Part shown: one piece after another, positions 1 through 10,335 of the stretch
Numbering within the stretch: the first letter of the stretch is position 1
Layout of the letters: each line of letters begins with the position of its first letter
Assembly: GCF_041381155.1 (NCBI RefSeq)
Contig: NC_091143.1
Location: 27,715,331-27,779,330, forward strand
Length of the DNA: 64,000 nucleotides
Reading direction: 5' to 3'
Origin: Argopecten irradians
Lineage: Eukaryota; Mollusca; Bivalvia; Pectinida; Pectinidae
Position numbers and translations under genes: made by a program
The notes under the pieces: generated by a model
The model's database searches: none
Told to the model about the DNA's origin: nothing
Seen by the model: only the letters and a program-made list of their open reading frames with translations

Positions 1-392
1 CCTCACTTTTGGCATTGAGTTGAGCGTTCGCCCCTGTGAGGAAGGCTCTGGGTTTTGTCCCCTGGCTGAGACACACCAAAGTCTATAAAAGTGGTAGTTT
101 CTGCTCCTGCTTAGCGTTCAGCATACAGGGAGTGGGACGACTGGTTCGCCCGTTGTCAGTATAATGTGACCGGGTGGGGTGTGTTGCTTGGTGTCTTCGG
201 CGGCATGCTTCAGTGATATAGCACTATAAAAAGGGCAACAGTTCCACTATACAAGAAGACACAACACGAACATACCGCAGTCTCCCAGTACACTCACCTC
301 GCACAACATACACGCAACACACCGCATACATGGGAGGCCGTCCTTACATGACCATAGCCGTTAATAGGGCGTTAATAAATCAAACAAATTAT
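1..392 (+). repeat. Dispersed SINE-like repeat, copy A (left end outside window)
   Basis: This block matches 4688-5069 and 5214-5505 on the same strand and 56859-57510 on the opposite strand. Shared landmarks are a GCGTTCGCCCCTGTGAGGAA segment near the left, a TATAGCACTATAAAAAGGGC segment in the middle, and an ending in TTAATAAATCAAACAAA. Copies on both strands end at the same side in an A-rich or (CAAA)n tail, which suggests LINE-driven retrotransposition in the orientation given here. No protein is encoded. The family name is not known to me. The head seen in the 57 kb copy is missing because the window starts inside the element. Confidence 0.75.
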
Positions 393-400
393 AAGCAGTT

Positions 401-835
401 TTATATTTTTTGTATTTGTTGAAAAGAATTCATTCTCTTTCTATAAACTGCTGTACGAAGACTTGAGTTGAAAAAATGGGCATTTATGCTTTCTAACACT
501 TCATTCCTGGTAAGGGGCATGCTCATCAATGACTTCCAATGTTTCTCGTGTGCCCAGTATATATCATCTATATCATCAAAAACATATGTACAATGAAAAG
601 GGATTTTGTTTATGTCATCACTAATATGTTTAGAATCAAAGTTTTTAAAAGATCTAACTCTTTTCTTTTCTTTGGGCACTTGGGTGAGTTTACCTTTAAA
701 ACTGTACATATCATATTGTGCCAGTCACTAAGTCCACAGTTAAAAGAAAATGTATTGAATAAAAGAATATTACTATTGCTTAAAATCACATCCACTAGGG
801 ATGGGGTACAGTTCTTCATGAAACAAGTAGGTGTT
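401..835 (-). pseudogene. LINE endonuclease C-terminal part and linker to the RT domain
   Basis: In two overlapping frames the minus strand reads TCFMKNCTPSLVDVILSNS, then CGLSDWHNMICTVLK and PKKRK, followed by RSFKNFDSKHISDDINKIPF and ALxxx-like linker sequence. The LVDVILSN and SDxH-like segments are the last motifs of the LINE endonuclease. The remainder resembles the usual spacer before the reverse transcriptase. It continues the 1853-2232 fragment once the intervening ~1-kb insertion is removed. One frameshift near 700 and the right-hand truncation at 401 disable it. Confidence 0.72.
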
Positions 836-837
836 CT

Positions 838-1850
838 TATTAAGGTTGTATTCTTCTGAGGTTTCAGTCCCGTTGAAGTCTCGTTTCGACATAGATCAAA
901 GAAGTTATGAGATTTTCAAACAAAATTTATCAATATGTGTAGGAAGTTACCAGTTGCAAATTTTATCAAAAAATTACATATCTAGTTTTAGCAGATTTTT
1001 TTATATGGGGATTTTAAGAAATGGCCCATTTGGCGGCCATTTTGAAATTGTGTCTTTTTTCGCTTTGAGTAGAGCTACAATTTTACCATTTTTTACTGAA
1101 ATTGTTTTTACTTAAATCATCACTGCGTCAGTATTTTTAGCTGTATCAAGGTAATTTTTGCTGTAAATCTTTACTGGGTTCGTGGTAATTAAAATATTGA
1201 GCATTAATGTGTGATATGATACACTTTTGTCTCTTTATTTTTACATTTAATGGTAATTAGAGCACAATTATTTTTTACTCGAAAATACTGAAAAATAACA
1301 CATATTCAAATGGGGCAAAAAAGTAAGCACACGGACCCCCCATTTTTCTGCCTGATTTAGAAAGAACAACCCTTTCCCTGTTGATATGCAAAATATTAAC
1401 AAAAGTTTAATACCAGAACTCTTTCTATAAAGGGCTAAATTTGGCAAAAATGGCTGAAAATGGTGCATTTTGAAGCTCAAAATTAAGGGGTAGGGGTAGC
1501 ATATGTTGTTATTCTGAGAAAAAATGTAAGTCTTATTGATCAAAACTGGTATATTTTTAAAGAAGACTACTAGAAAATAAATTCTACAAACATCCATACA
1601 TATCAAACACCTCATTCGGAAATTATCGCTTTAATCTATTGTGTTTATGGTCAAAACGGCAAAATTCCCATAAAATCCAATATTTTGTCAATTAGGTATC
1701 TTTGAGTGACAATAGCTCAAAAAAGAGCACACGGACATATGTTTTTTCTTCTATTTTCTTTTATGGCATGAACTCCTATTTCCAAAAATCTATATGAGAA
1801 AAAAAGTTTAATACAAGAAAATTTTGACTTCTCAGAGGAGTACATCCTTA
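838..1850. mobile_element. Nonautonomous DNA transposon nested in the LINE
   Basis: The left edge reads TAAGGTTGTATTCTTCTGAG on the plus strand. The right edge, read on the minus strand, is TTAAGGATGTACTCCTCTGA. These imperfect terminal inverted repeats face each other about 1 kb apart and bound exactly the block that separates the two halves of the LINE endonuclease. No transposase is visible inside. Internal landmarks are an AT-rich region and two GCACACGGAC segments near 1330 and 1730. The insertion is younger than the LINE. The superfamily cannot be decided from these ends alone. Confidence 0.7.
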
Positions 1851-1852
1851 AA

Positions 1853-2232
1853 TTCTTAAAATCAAAAACATCGCATACATTTGTTAGGATATTTTCAGTC
1901 TCATCCTTCATGTCAATATTTAAGTCTCCTACAACCATGATGTGATCGTAATGAATACTAATTTTGTCGAGGTTGGAACAGAGATCATCGTAAACAGCAT
2001 TCTTGTTATTACTTGGTGGGTTGTATGTCCCCACTACTGCCCATTTACGATCATTTACTGTCACTTCCACCACAATGCTCTCTACGAGGCTTAGTTCCAA
2101 GTCTTCTCTTCTCCTAGATGGAATATTATAGTTTATACAGAACAGAAGGCCTTCACCTTTCCCTGTCCTATCCTTCGTGTATGAGCGATAGCCGCTAACA
2201 TCAAACAGGGACTGGTTGAAAGTGTCGTTCAA
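1853..2232 (-). pseudogene. LINE endonuclease (EEP family), N-terminal and middle part
   Basis: The fragment reads SGYRSYTKDRTGKGEGLLFC, then VVGTYNPPS and HIMVVGDLNIDM. The YNPP and GDLN blocks are characteristic of the AP-endonuclease domain of LINEs, which nicks target DNA to prime reverse transcription. The open frame continues to 1717, but LINE similarity stops near 1853 after VFDFKNL, where the inserted transposon begins. Its downstream half resumes at about 835 on the other side of the insertion. Confidence 0.85.
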
Positions 2233-2469
2233 CTTTGTTTCGCCAACTATTTAAATATCAACCAAAGTTTTACGAAGAATGTCTGACAGTTCACTGAACT
2301 TGTATCTTAAGCTGTTTATGTTCAGGTATGACATTTTTAGGGTATTTACCTCGGGTATCGGAAAGTTTCTGGAAAGGATCTCCGTCAGTAACATCACCGT
2401 CAGAGTTGTTTACAATAGAACCGGAAGATAAGTCAAGTGAGGGGAGACCTCTCTGACTCTCCTCAAGAT

Positions 2470-2917
2470 CTGGATCATCTGATATATTAAAAAATGAGTC
2501 AGTAAAATTTGGCAAAGTACACATCGTACAATACCAGTCTCGAATTAGAAACTTAGAAAGGGTATTGTATTCTGAGATGGATATGTCAATACATTTTCAA
2601 TGGAACCAAGTATCACATCAGTCATATTATACGGCCTGTTGGTTGGACCTGGTTTGTTTACCACAGTCTCCACAGGGGAATCGTATTGGTCCTGAGTTTA
2701 ACGAAACATCACCAGATAAAAGTAACACTTGAATCATCGTTGAATTAAGACCATTTTTCAAGCTGGAAGAGGTGTTCGAGTTGGTGTGTCTCAACGTCTG
2801 TTGATCGTGAGTAGTGCTCACTGGACACGAGAATCGTGAGAGTATCAAATTTTCTCCACCAAAACGACAAAAGTTCCAGTTTTCACTTACAATGTAGTCA
2901 AAGTAGCAGAGCTGCAA
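2470..2917 (-). pseudogene. LINE ORF fragment with leader and PHD-like zinc finger
   Basis: Across two frames the translation gives LLSGDVSLNSGP, then CGDCGKQTRSNQQAV, a stop, CDTWFH and finally DWYCTMC. The Cys/His spacing (CxxC ... CxxC-WFH ... CxxC) is the zinc-finger pattern found at the N terminus of many invertebrate CR1/L2-type LINE proteins. At least two stop codons interrupt it, so it is not translatable. It lies directly upstream, on the minus strand, of the endonuclease fragment. Confidence 0.75.
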
Positions 2918-3028
2918 AATATACGTCCGTCGCCCTCAGCGCCATTTTGCTGATTGAACCTCAGAATATTTGCATTGATTCGTCCATCGCAACATCCGGT
3001 AACCGTACAAAAGAGTTCACACACTGTG

Positions 3029-3250
3029 GAATCCCACACCCTGATATGAATCCTGCAAGAATTAGGTGTGTTGAGGTGATAATGACGGCCTTTAGCTACA
3101 TTCCAAGATTGTTTAGGATGAGACTTATACTTTTTAAAAAAGAGCTAGGTATAGTTTAGCATCACAGCCTCTGAATCCCACACCCTGAAATGAACCCCGC
3201 AACAATTAGGTGACCGTGTGTTGAGGTGATAATGATTTCTTTTAGCTATG
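3029..3250. repeat. Imperfect direct duplication, offset about 144 bp
   Basis: A block starting GAATCCCACACCCTGATATG at 3029 recurs with small changes at 3173. Both copies share an AATTAGG stretch followed by TGTTGAGGTGATAATGA. Downstream (3330-3420) is a GC-richer strip containing CCGTCCCCGGCGG and TCGCCTTCGCGA. No coding potential is visible. Confidence 0.6.
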
Positions 3251-3259
3251 TTTAAGTGC

Positions 3260-4219
3260 TAAGTTTGGTAGGGATTGGATTCATAGTGTTTGAGAAACAG
3301 AGCTAAACGCAAAATTTTAAAGTGAAATGTTGACGACAACGCCGTCCCCGGCGGAAAAAGTAACACCATAGTATCGCCTTCGCGATCTAGCGTTGCGGGC
3401 GATAAAACAAAGGATGTTACTCAAGGTGAATCCAGTATAGAATTGTCCATAGAATACTGACAACTTATGGGTTTTTTTTTTACAAGAATTAATATTTTAG
3501 AAAACCCATTATGAGGAAACCATATTGCATATAGATTATGGAGCAGAATTGAAAACTGGATATTCTTGAAAAAGTCGATGTCTATCAACTTTTCAAAACG
3601 TAAAATTCTATTTAGCGAATGCGGTAAACAATACCAAGCACAAAACACTGTAATGCTGATCGGTAAGTACTATATTTATAGACAGTGTGTAAAAGGCAAT
3701 ATGTTGTATATTGAAAGCGTTTGAAAGATATAAAGAATCATTGAAATTCTGAAAGGTTTTCCTCCTTATGCAATGGCAAACTTAATTCGTTTAATCTTAC
3801 ATGTAAGTGGTGTTTATCATCAAATCTGGGTGAAGATTAATCATATGTGAATAGAAATACCACTATTTGCATTTAAATGTCTACTGGTGACTGAAACCAA
3901 GGCATTCAAAATTTACTACACTATACGTGAGAAAGTGAGAGTGAAAGAGATGTTTCTCTGTATTTGTCATTGTATGCTGTGAAAAAAAACTAATAAAAAC
4001 GAGTTTCAAGTGAAAAAAGATAGATATTGTAAACAACAGAATTTGATAGTATCCTGGCGACTAAATCAAGTTACATTATTCACTTAACGAGAAACTTATT
4101 ATTTCGCAGTATTTGTTTTAAATGGTATATTCAGTTTTCCATTTGACACATGGTGATTTTAATGATGGATTTTCATTTTAGTGTCCAAAATGACATGAAT
4201 TGGTCAGCATAATATGATT
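3260..4219. other. AT-rich stretch without recognised gene
   Basis: Apart from the short GC-richer strip at 3330-3420, this stretch has only AT-rich sequence with scattered stops in all frames. I see no gene, RNA or repeat boundary. Confidence 0.5.
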
Positions 4220-4328
4220 CTATTAGTTACACAGTTTGTTAGTGACCTAATACGGAAAATATTGGGTCTAAAATAAACTTGTATCGGGTGAGGCGTATTA
4301 GGTCACTAACAAACTGTGTAACGAATTT
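4220..4328. repeat. Short palindromic element (28-bp perfect arms)
   Basis: The arm 4226-4253 is the exact reverse complement of 4295-4322, with a 41-bp spacer. Outer bases continue the match imperfectly (TTA before the left arm, GAA after the right arm). The structure fits a foldback MITE or its relic. No coding sequence is present. Confidence 0.75.
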
Positions 4329-4687
4329 AACCCGTGGAAGACCATTTCAATGAAGTAACTCACTAACTGCTAAATGCATTATGTATGGAAACCAAAACGA
4401 CTCAAAACTTAAGCAATTTTCACCTCATTGAATGCGTCGAATGCGTTGTCATGATCCAATTCTGTTAATTAATCCTAAATACGTGTTGCCGATTTCGGCT
4501 TGCTTTGAAAGTGGTCATCAGCTAGCGCTATAATTCTGTCTCAATCTCTTTGAGTGTCGTCGGCGCGAAGCGTTACTTGACCGCCATCTTGTTGCTAATG
4601 ACGTTAGGGGCAAAGAACGATAACTTTATCGTCCAAACCTGATACGATTTCTATTAACCTGATACAACTATATCTTGGATATCACTT
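4329..4687. other. Intervening sequence, nothing recognised
   Basis: Unremarkable sequence between the palindrome and repeat copy B. No open frame of note. Confidence 0.4.
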
Positions 4688-5069
4688 GAGAGTTCGCCCC
4701 TGTGAGGAAGGCTCTGAGTTCTGTCCCCTGGCCGAGACACACCAAAGCCTATAAATGTGGTAGTTTCTGCTCCTGCTTAGCGCTCAGCATACGGGGAGTG
4801 GGACGAGTGGTTTGCCCGTTGTCAGTATAATGTGACCGGGTGGGGTGTGTTGCTTGGTGTCTTCGGCGGCATGCTTCAGTGATATAGCACTATAAAAAGG
4901 GCAACAGTTCCACTATACAAGAAGACGCTACATGAATATACCACAGTCTCCCAAAACACACACCTCGCACAACATATACGCAACACACAGCATACATGGG
5001 AGGCGGTTCTTACATGACCCTAGCTGTTAATAGGACGTTAATTGATAAAAAAAAAAAAAAAAAAAAAAA
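4688..5069 (+). repeat. Dispersed SINE-like repeat, copy B with poly-A tail
   Basis: Nearly identical to copy A over its whole visible length. It starts in the GTTCGCCCCTGTGAGGAAGG segment and ends TTAATTGAT followed by an uninterrupted run of more than twenty A residues at about 5046-5069. The pure poly-A tail is the clearest sign that this family is mobilised through RNA. The long homopolymer suggests a fairly recent insertion. Confidence 0.8.
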
Positions 5070-5213
5070 TCGACGTCATTTTAACCAATAGAAGTACACA
5101 ATTCTTGTCTAAGGCGGGATATATGAAATTATAATACACTTTGGGCCACCATACACAACTTCCTTTACTTAACTACATGTTGTTATGTGCTACCGGGTAT
5201 TTTTGTGTTTTCT

Positions 5214-5505
5214 ACTGCTTAGCGTTCAGCATACAGGGAGCAGGACGATTGGTTCACCCGTTGTCAGTATAATGTGACCGGCTGGGGTGTGTTGCTTTGT
5301 GTCTTTGGCGGCATGCTTCAGTGATATAGCACTAAAAAAATGGCAACAGTTCCATTATATAAGACGACACAACACGAACATACCACAGTCTCCCAAAATA
5401 CGCACCTCGCACAACATACACACAGGCTACACATCGCATAAATTGGAGACTGTCCTTACATGACCAATGCTGTTGATAGGACGTTAATTAATCATACAAA
5501 CAAAC
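5214..5505 (+). repeat. Dispersed SINE-like repeat, copy C, 5'-truncated
   Basis: Begins inside the family at the TGCTTAGCGTTCAGCATACA segment and runs to a CATACAAACAAACAA tail. It is more diverged than copy B (for example GCACTAAAAAAATGGC in the middle). Missing the head but keeping the tail is typical of incomplete reverse transcription. It follows copy B after only about 145 bp. Confidence 0.75.
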
Positions 5506-6239
5506 AATATTGATATACAATAATACCAAATCCCAAAGCCACGAAAATGTGTCAGTTTGCAGTTAAATGTAATGCTAGTGTCTGGTATTAATTCTGTCTG
5601 TATTACATCATATGGACTGTTAATGGGTTGAGCTGGGTCTCGATCAAAATGGTCAGTTGTGGTTGTTGGGACGTTTACAAACACACTACAATTGTGTGTA
5701 ATATTGAATTACTTCAAACACGTGTGTGTATGAGCTATCCAGGTACTTTGACCACTTGAAACATCCGCTATCTAAGTCGTGTGATAGTGGGTCAACATGT
5801 GTAGGCCGGATACTGATTGCTGGGACAGTCTGTGACATGGCAATAGGGTCAAAGTTCATGTGCATATCTGTAACAGTCTAGACTTCATCATTATATATCA
5901 CTGTTTACATATAACACGTCGACAGGTTACACACTGTCGTCAAAACGTCTGACAAGATTCACCGAATTCGTCATGGAAAACTAGAATCAACATTCTATTT
6001 AAAGTGAGTATCGCTTGTTTCTTTGGCGCTAGTTTCAATTAAATGGCGATGCCCAAATATAATTCATCTTCATGCGTTGTAACTTGTACAATGACGATAT
6101 GACTACCTAATTGTAGATAGAACGGTAAATATAATGACAGCGTTGAGTCGAACAAAGTCGTACAACATTACAAGTTGTCATTGGATTAGACCTTTTACAA
6201 AATATGGTAACTTTCCCTCTATATGTTTTGCTATTTTTT
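5506..6239. other. Intergenic sequence upstream of the deiodinase
   Basis: No gene recognised. Short open frames on the minus strand near 5484-5684 have no familiar motif. Nothing else stands out. Confidence 0.4.
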
Positions 6240-6385
6240 AGTACTCTAAAATGATGCCCGAAACCGGATTCTGGAAATCGCGACTTTGATTTTGTTTTCA
6301 TAGAAATGTGGGTGAAAAATGGTCGAGAGGGGGGATGGGTTAAAAAATAGGGTCGGGAGGGTAACCTTAAACGGACTATTTGATT
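6240..6385 (-). repeat. Fragment of an inverted-repeat element related to 44029-44225
   Basis: Segments CTCTAAAATGATGCC, then ACCGGATTCTGG, TTAAAAAATAGGGTCGGGAG and GGTAACCTTAAACGGAC match, in the same order, the reverse complement of the element in a UPF1 intron at 44029-44225. The left terminal repeat is not recognisable, so this is a partial copy. Confidence 0.6.
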
Positions 6386-6773
6386 TTTTTTGCCTTACCA
6401 TACAACTGGTATTTTCCTTTTCAAATATAGCCAGTTCCAATTGCAACATAATGTACTTTCTTTCTAGCTGCATCCAAGATGATGTATATTATACCTCTAG
6501 ATATATTAACAACTGTTGACTAAAGTATCCTTTATTCTTTTTTATTGGCAAAATTATCTTTGTAGACTTAAATCATCCATCGATGTAAGCATGTGAATGA
6601 TGCGCAAAGATATCGAGATATCTTAAATTGATTTCGTTTTTCATTCTCGTGTTATTTCTGGTCCAATTCTAGAGGTATCTTCTTCGTTCTACAAAGAAGA
6701 GTCTATTTTGAGATAACAGAATATTCTCGGTCTACCCTTTGCTCAACTAATTATAACACAAATAACTACAACA

Positions 6774-7622
6774 ATGATCTCAAAATATTTGCAACTTTTA
6801 ACATTACGATCTTTCATTATAGGACTCCAGACCAGCAGGATGTTGCGGCCATTGATAAAGCTGTTACGAATAGTGATAACGATGTGTCTGATGTACGTCC
6901 TTTATCTGATCTTCAAGTTTCCGCTGTTTGGTCCATTCTTAAAGGAGTTATTGTTGTCAAAGAAACGGCGGCCGGGAGAATACTTGGACACTGATTTGAC
7001 CCCGGACACATTACGTCACTTGTGGACATGTACATACTCGGACATGTACTATAAACAAGCATTCCGGAACGTCCCCGCGCCGAACCCGGAAGTAATTGTT
7101 CCTCAAGACAGTACTATAAAACAGTTATTGGATTTCCAAATAAAAAATAGACCTTTGATTTTAAATTTTGGAAGCTGTTCATGACCCGTGTTTATGACGT
7201 CATTGCAACAATTTAAAAGCATTGTACGAGAATATAATGACATAGCTGACTTTTTGATTATTTATATCCGAGAGGCGCATCCGTTGGATGAATGGAACAT
7301 CACGGGACACCAATACTCCCATCTCCGTCAACACGTGGACCTACAGGACCGGATGTTAGCCGCGTCTTTGTTAGATAAACACGAAATTCCGTGCCCCGTG
7401 GTAGTGGACCCTATGGATAACAAAACCACTCTTCTCTACTCCGCTGTCCCTAAACGTCTCTACGTCATACAGGACGGCGTTGTTCAATATGCTGGTGGAA
7501 TGGGAACACATAGGTATCGCCTGAAAGACATCGACCGCTGGCTGTTTAAATATAAGAAACAGTTGAACTCACAAACGATGACAAATGATAACGAAACGAC
7601 AGACGCTCCGAAACAAGATTAA
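6774..7622 (+). CDS. DIO: Iodothyronine deiodinase, selenoprotein, single exon (UGA at 7182-7184 read as Sec)
   Basis: The protein removes iodine from iodothyronines by reductive dehalogenation and is usually membrane-anchored with a cytosolic or luminal thioredoxin-like domain. Reading the UGA at 7182-7184 as selenocysteine gives 282 residues, close to the family's 250-300. Residues about 28-50 form a hydrophobic signal anchor. The active site is NFGSCSU with Sec at 137, followed by PVF. The conserved downstream block YIREAHPLDEW spans 164-174, and PCPVVVDPMDN, KRLYVIQDG and THRYRLKDIDRWL follow. The start at 6774 is the first ATG after an in-frame TAA at 6714. There are no introns, and the frame continues unbroken for 145 codons after the UGA, which argues strongly against a pseudogene. 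Vertebrate type (1, 2 or 3) cannot be assigned; mollusc genes form their own group. Confidence 0.96.
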
Positions 7623-7894
7623 AACGTACATTTGATTCAAAGCATTTTGTCTGCTATTCAAAACCAAACAAACCAGATTATGTTCTAAACAATTTTATCA
7701 TCATGCGAAACCGAGTTCTAGTGTGAAGGATTTTAGCAGTCTGTCAAAACGGTACGCTAAAAAGACTCAATAATGTATTGCAATAGTTTCCGACTATTAC
7801 ATATTCTACACTTAAAGAAAATTCCAAACACTCTTGTCCAGTGGACTTTTGATTTATAGCGTGTCATATATCCCTGTATCCACATTAGTTATAA
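7623..7894 (+). other. Deiodinase 3' UTR up to the SECIS
   Basis: Transcribed 3' flank inferred from the position of the SECIS. No other motif is evident. The transcript end is not clear: A/T-rich sequence continues after 7965, with no decisive poly(A) signal that I could fix. Confidence 0.5.
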
Positions 7895-7964
7895 AACTGT
7901 ATACATGACGATCTAACGACAAACCCTTCCCGGGGGCCGCGGGATCCGATCTAATTTTACAGTT
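7895..7964 (+). promoter_or_regulatory. SECIS element in the deiodinase 3' UTR
   Basis: Lower helix: AACTGTA (7895-7901) pairs with TACAGTT (7958-7964). The non-Watson-Crick quartet is formed by ATGAC (7905-7909) and CGAT (7947-7950), giving U-U, G-A, A-G and C-C pairs. Above it GATC (7910-7913) pairs with GATC (7943-7946) and the helix continues with some mismatches. The unpaired AAA (7921-7923) lies 12 nt after ATGA, the spacing expected for the SECIS apical adenosines. The G/C-rich CCC...GGG at 7924-7943 could form a type II mini-stem. It lies about 720 nt after the UGA, on the same strand. Confidence 0.78.
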
Positions 7965-7999
7965 ATTAACATGGAAACAAGAAGGAGAAAATGGCCATT

Positions 8000-8977
8000 C
8001 AACGTTGCGACAATATCTATACATCAATTACTTTAATCTTACGTATGATAAAGGAAGATTAAAAGTCTGTTTTTCTAAGCCACCTTAATTTTGATTTTAA
8101 TTTTTCCTTAAAATAATAATGCAAAAATGTCCTAGACAGGGATCCGTTTCCTTTAGTAGCATAGGCAACGTGTACATTTTGGACTACACAAAAAATCGCC
8201 ATATCTGTACCAATACGTAACAAGTAACCATTTTCTGGCATCGATTATGATTGGTGCAATCAGATTTAAATACAGATCTTTATATTAACCACTCCGTTCA
8301 ATAGAGGATCTGAGAGCATCCCATCAGGGGTCATGTTCGGATGACTTTTTTCCACGTGTACTTCTTATCAAATACATTTTTCTGCACCTGGCTATGTCGA
8401 ATGAGAACGTCATTTCGTCCCAGTATACGTGTACTTTTAGCTTTGTTGTGCTCTTTGGACACGAAAATAATTCGGACAGCTTTTTAAAACTATTTCTTCC
8501 CCAGTCAAGATTCTGGCAAAAGCAATTTGATTGACCATTTTTCAAAGGTGACCAGAACGTGACCCCTAATTGGATGTTGTCATATCTTCCTTATCAAACG
8601 AAGTGATAATAAGGATCTGTATTTTCAATCAGATCGCATGATTGGTGGTGGCTTGTGTTTAGTGTTAGTCTGTAGAGGACAGCGTCTTAAAAGATTGGAC
8701 AATATATTGTTTCCTCCTCCAGTGAATCCACTCAAAAAGTGTGTTTTGGATGAATGAATCTTGGTATTGTTCTGAATAGCCTAATACCTTTGAATGACCC
8801 TTTCCTCCCGATCGATAATTTGTCCATCACATTTTTATGTTCATCGCCCAAATATTTCGTAACAGTCTGATTAGGATGATATAGTTTCGGGGTAATATTG
8901 CAGATGCAAGTCCCTCAACCACTTTGTAAAAGAAGATGTGTCCTTGGTGTTTCCTCCTGATCTGCATCCTCGATACT
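8000..8977. other. Region downstream of the deiodinase, nothing recognised
   Basis: Short minus-strand open frames near 8059-8241 and 8324-8545 show no known motif. I see no gene or clear repeat. Confidence 0.4.
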
Positions 8978-9185
8978 CCAGGGGTTACTATTACTGACGT
9001 AATATCGACCCCTGGACTATCTCATAGTTCAGCTGAAGGCTACATAACAGGTATGTAACAGAGTTATTTGATGCATATCAAAAGAATTGTACACTGTTGA
9101 TGACTATGTGGCATTAAAGTTCGGCGTCGGTCTCTGTGTAGTCGTCAAAGGAAGTCTGCACAAGCATGTGATTGGTCAGATTTTT
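8978..9185 (+). mobile_element. Partial MITE sharing ends with the 61.95-62.32 kb element
   Basis: CCCCTGGACTATCTCATAGT at about 9009, then CATATCAAAAGA, GGCGTCG...TCTCTGT and GTGATTGGTCA, occur in the same order and spacing at 62031-62205. The 62-kb copy has the matching inverted end; here the right end is missing and the sequence passes into the 180-bp repeats. The CTCCAGGGGTTAC at 8978 may be a remnant of an inverted arm. Confidence 0.6.
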
Positions 9186-10045
9186 ATTCCTCGCTTTCTC
9201 CGAAACGGGGATATTGATTTGGGTTTGTCCGTCTGTCTGAAACACTTCGTTTCCGTGCTATAACTGTAACAAATGTAAACCGATTTTCTTCAAACTTGGT
9301 GACAAGGTTGAATGCCTTAAGTGCTTAGTCAGATTCGATTAACTCGATATGACCCTTTAATTCACTACAAATGTCATTTTTCTGCAGTTTCCCTTAAGGG
9401 CTCGGAGTTATGGCTCTTTGAATGACTACAAAAACGTCATTTTCTACCATTTCCGTGCAATAAGTGTAACAAATGTAAACCGATTTTCTGCAAACTTAGT
9501 AACAAGGTTAAATGCTTCAAGGACTCGACCAAAATCGATCGCGACTTTCAACGGACCTTATTTAGAGGAGTTATGGCCCTTTGCGTAAAGAAAAATGTCA
9601 GTTTCTGCCACTTCTGTACAATAACTGTAATAATTATTAACCGATTTTTTTCAAACTTGGTAAGAAAGTTGAATGCCTTAAGTGCTTAGTCAGATTCGAT
9701 CAACTCTTTCAACGGATGTTATTTATCGGAGATATGACCCTTTGATTTACTACAAATGTCATTTTTCTGCAGTTTCTGTGTAATAACTAACAAATGTTAA
9801 AACTAATATTGTTAAAACTTGGTAACAAAGTTAATTGCCTTAAGGGCTTATCCAAGTTCGATCGCCACTTTTATCAGACCTTAATTAGCAGAGTTATGGC
9901 CCTTTGATTAAAAAAGGTCATTGCTGCCACTTCCGTACAATAACGGTGATAAATATTAGCCGATTTTCTTCAAACTTGGTAACAAAGTTAAATATCTTAA
10001 GGGCTCTGCCAACTTCGATCACCACTTGCAACGGACCTGGTTATG
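9186..10045 (+). repeat. Diverged ~150-200-bp tandem repeats (about five units)
   Basis: Each unit carries a TTCCGTGCAATAACTGTAAC-like start, CCGATTTTCTTCAAACTTGG, an AAGTTGAATGCCTTAAG-like middle, a TCGATCGCGACTTTCAACGG-like part and a GAGTTATGGCCCTTTG end. The CAAACTTGG landmark recurs near 9290, 9490, 9650, 9820 and 9970. Units differ by substitutions and internal deletions, so the array is old. No coding frame is conserved. Confidence 0.8.
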
Positions 10046-10227
10046 CTTGTTTTTGTACTCTCATATTTAATCTGTGTTTAGTTCGGTGTGTGGGTCCCAT
10101 ACGATAAAGCCGTAGTTCATAATAGATCGGACTAGGTTGTTATTGCAGATTTGAGGTCAGTATTGTAGGTTTCTTCAGAAGAACTGTTCCTGCAAATAGA
10201 GAGTAGGACAATAGAGAGTAGGACAAT

Positions 10228-10335
10228 GTGACGTATGCTGTCGACGAAGACACCAAACGACACACCCCATCCAGTCACATTAGACTGATGAACCAGTCGT
10301 CCTACTCATGTATGGTGAGTGCTAAACAGCATCAA
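10228..10335 (-). repeat. Fragment of the SINE-like dispersed family
   Basis: CGAAGACACCAAACGACACA, CCCATCCAGTCACATTA, GAACCAGTCGTCCTACTC and GAGTGCTAAACAGCA correspond to the middle of the family as read in the reverse copy at 57.2 kb. Both ends are missing, and divergence is higher than for copies A and B. Confidence 0.65.

Larger units (their letters stand above)
401..2920 (-). mobile_element. Decayed non-LTR retrotransposon (LINE), 5' portion, split by a DNA transposon
   Basis: Read on the minus strand from 2920 downwards, translated fragments follow the order expected for a CR1/L2-like LINE: an LLSGDVSLNSGP-type leader, a PHD-like zinc finger, an apurinic endonuclease with a GDLN motif, then the end of the endonuclease and the start of the reverse transcriptase linker. 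In-frame stops (for example just after SNQQAV) show that it is dead. No reverse transcriptase core is seen; the fragment ends where dispersed repeat copy A begins. Keeping the 5' part and losing the 3' part is the reverse of usual LINE truncation, so later deletion is likely. The element is interrupted at about 838-1850 by an inverted-repeat transposon. Clade assignment is inferred from motif style only. Confidence 0.8.

Noticed and set aside
7182..7184. The TGA splitting the deiodinase looks like a pseudogene-making stop
   Set aside because: It sits exactly at the Sec position, the frame continues for 145 conserved codons, and a SECIS is present downstream.
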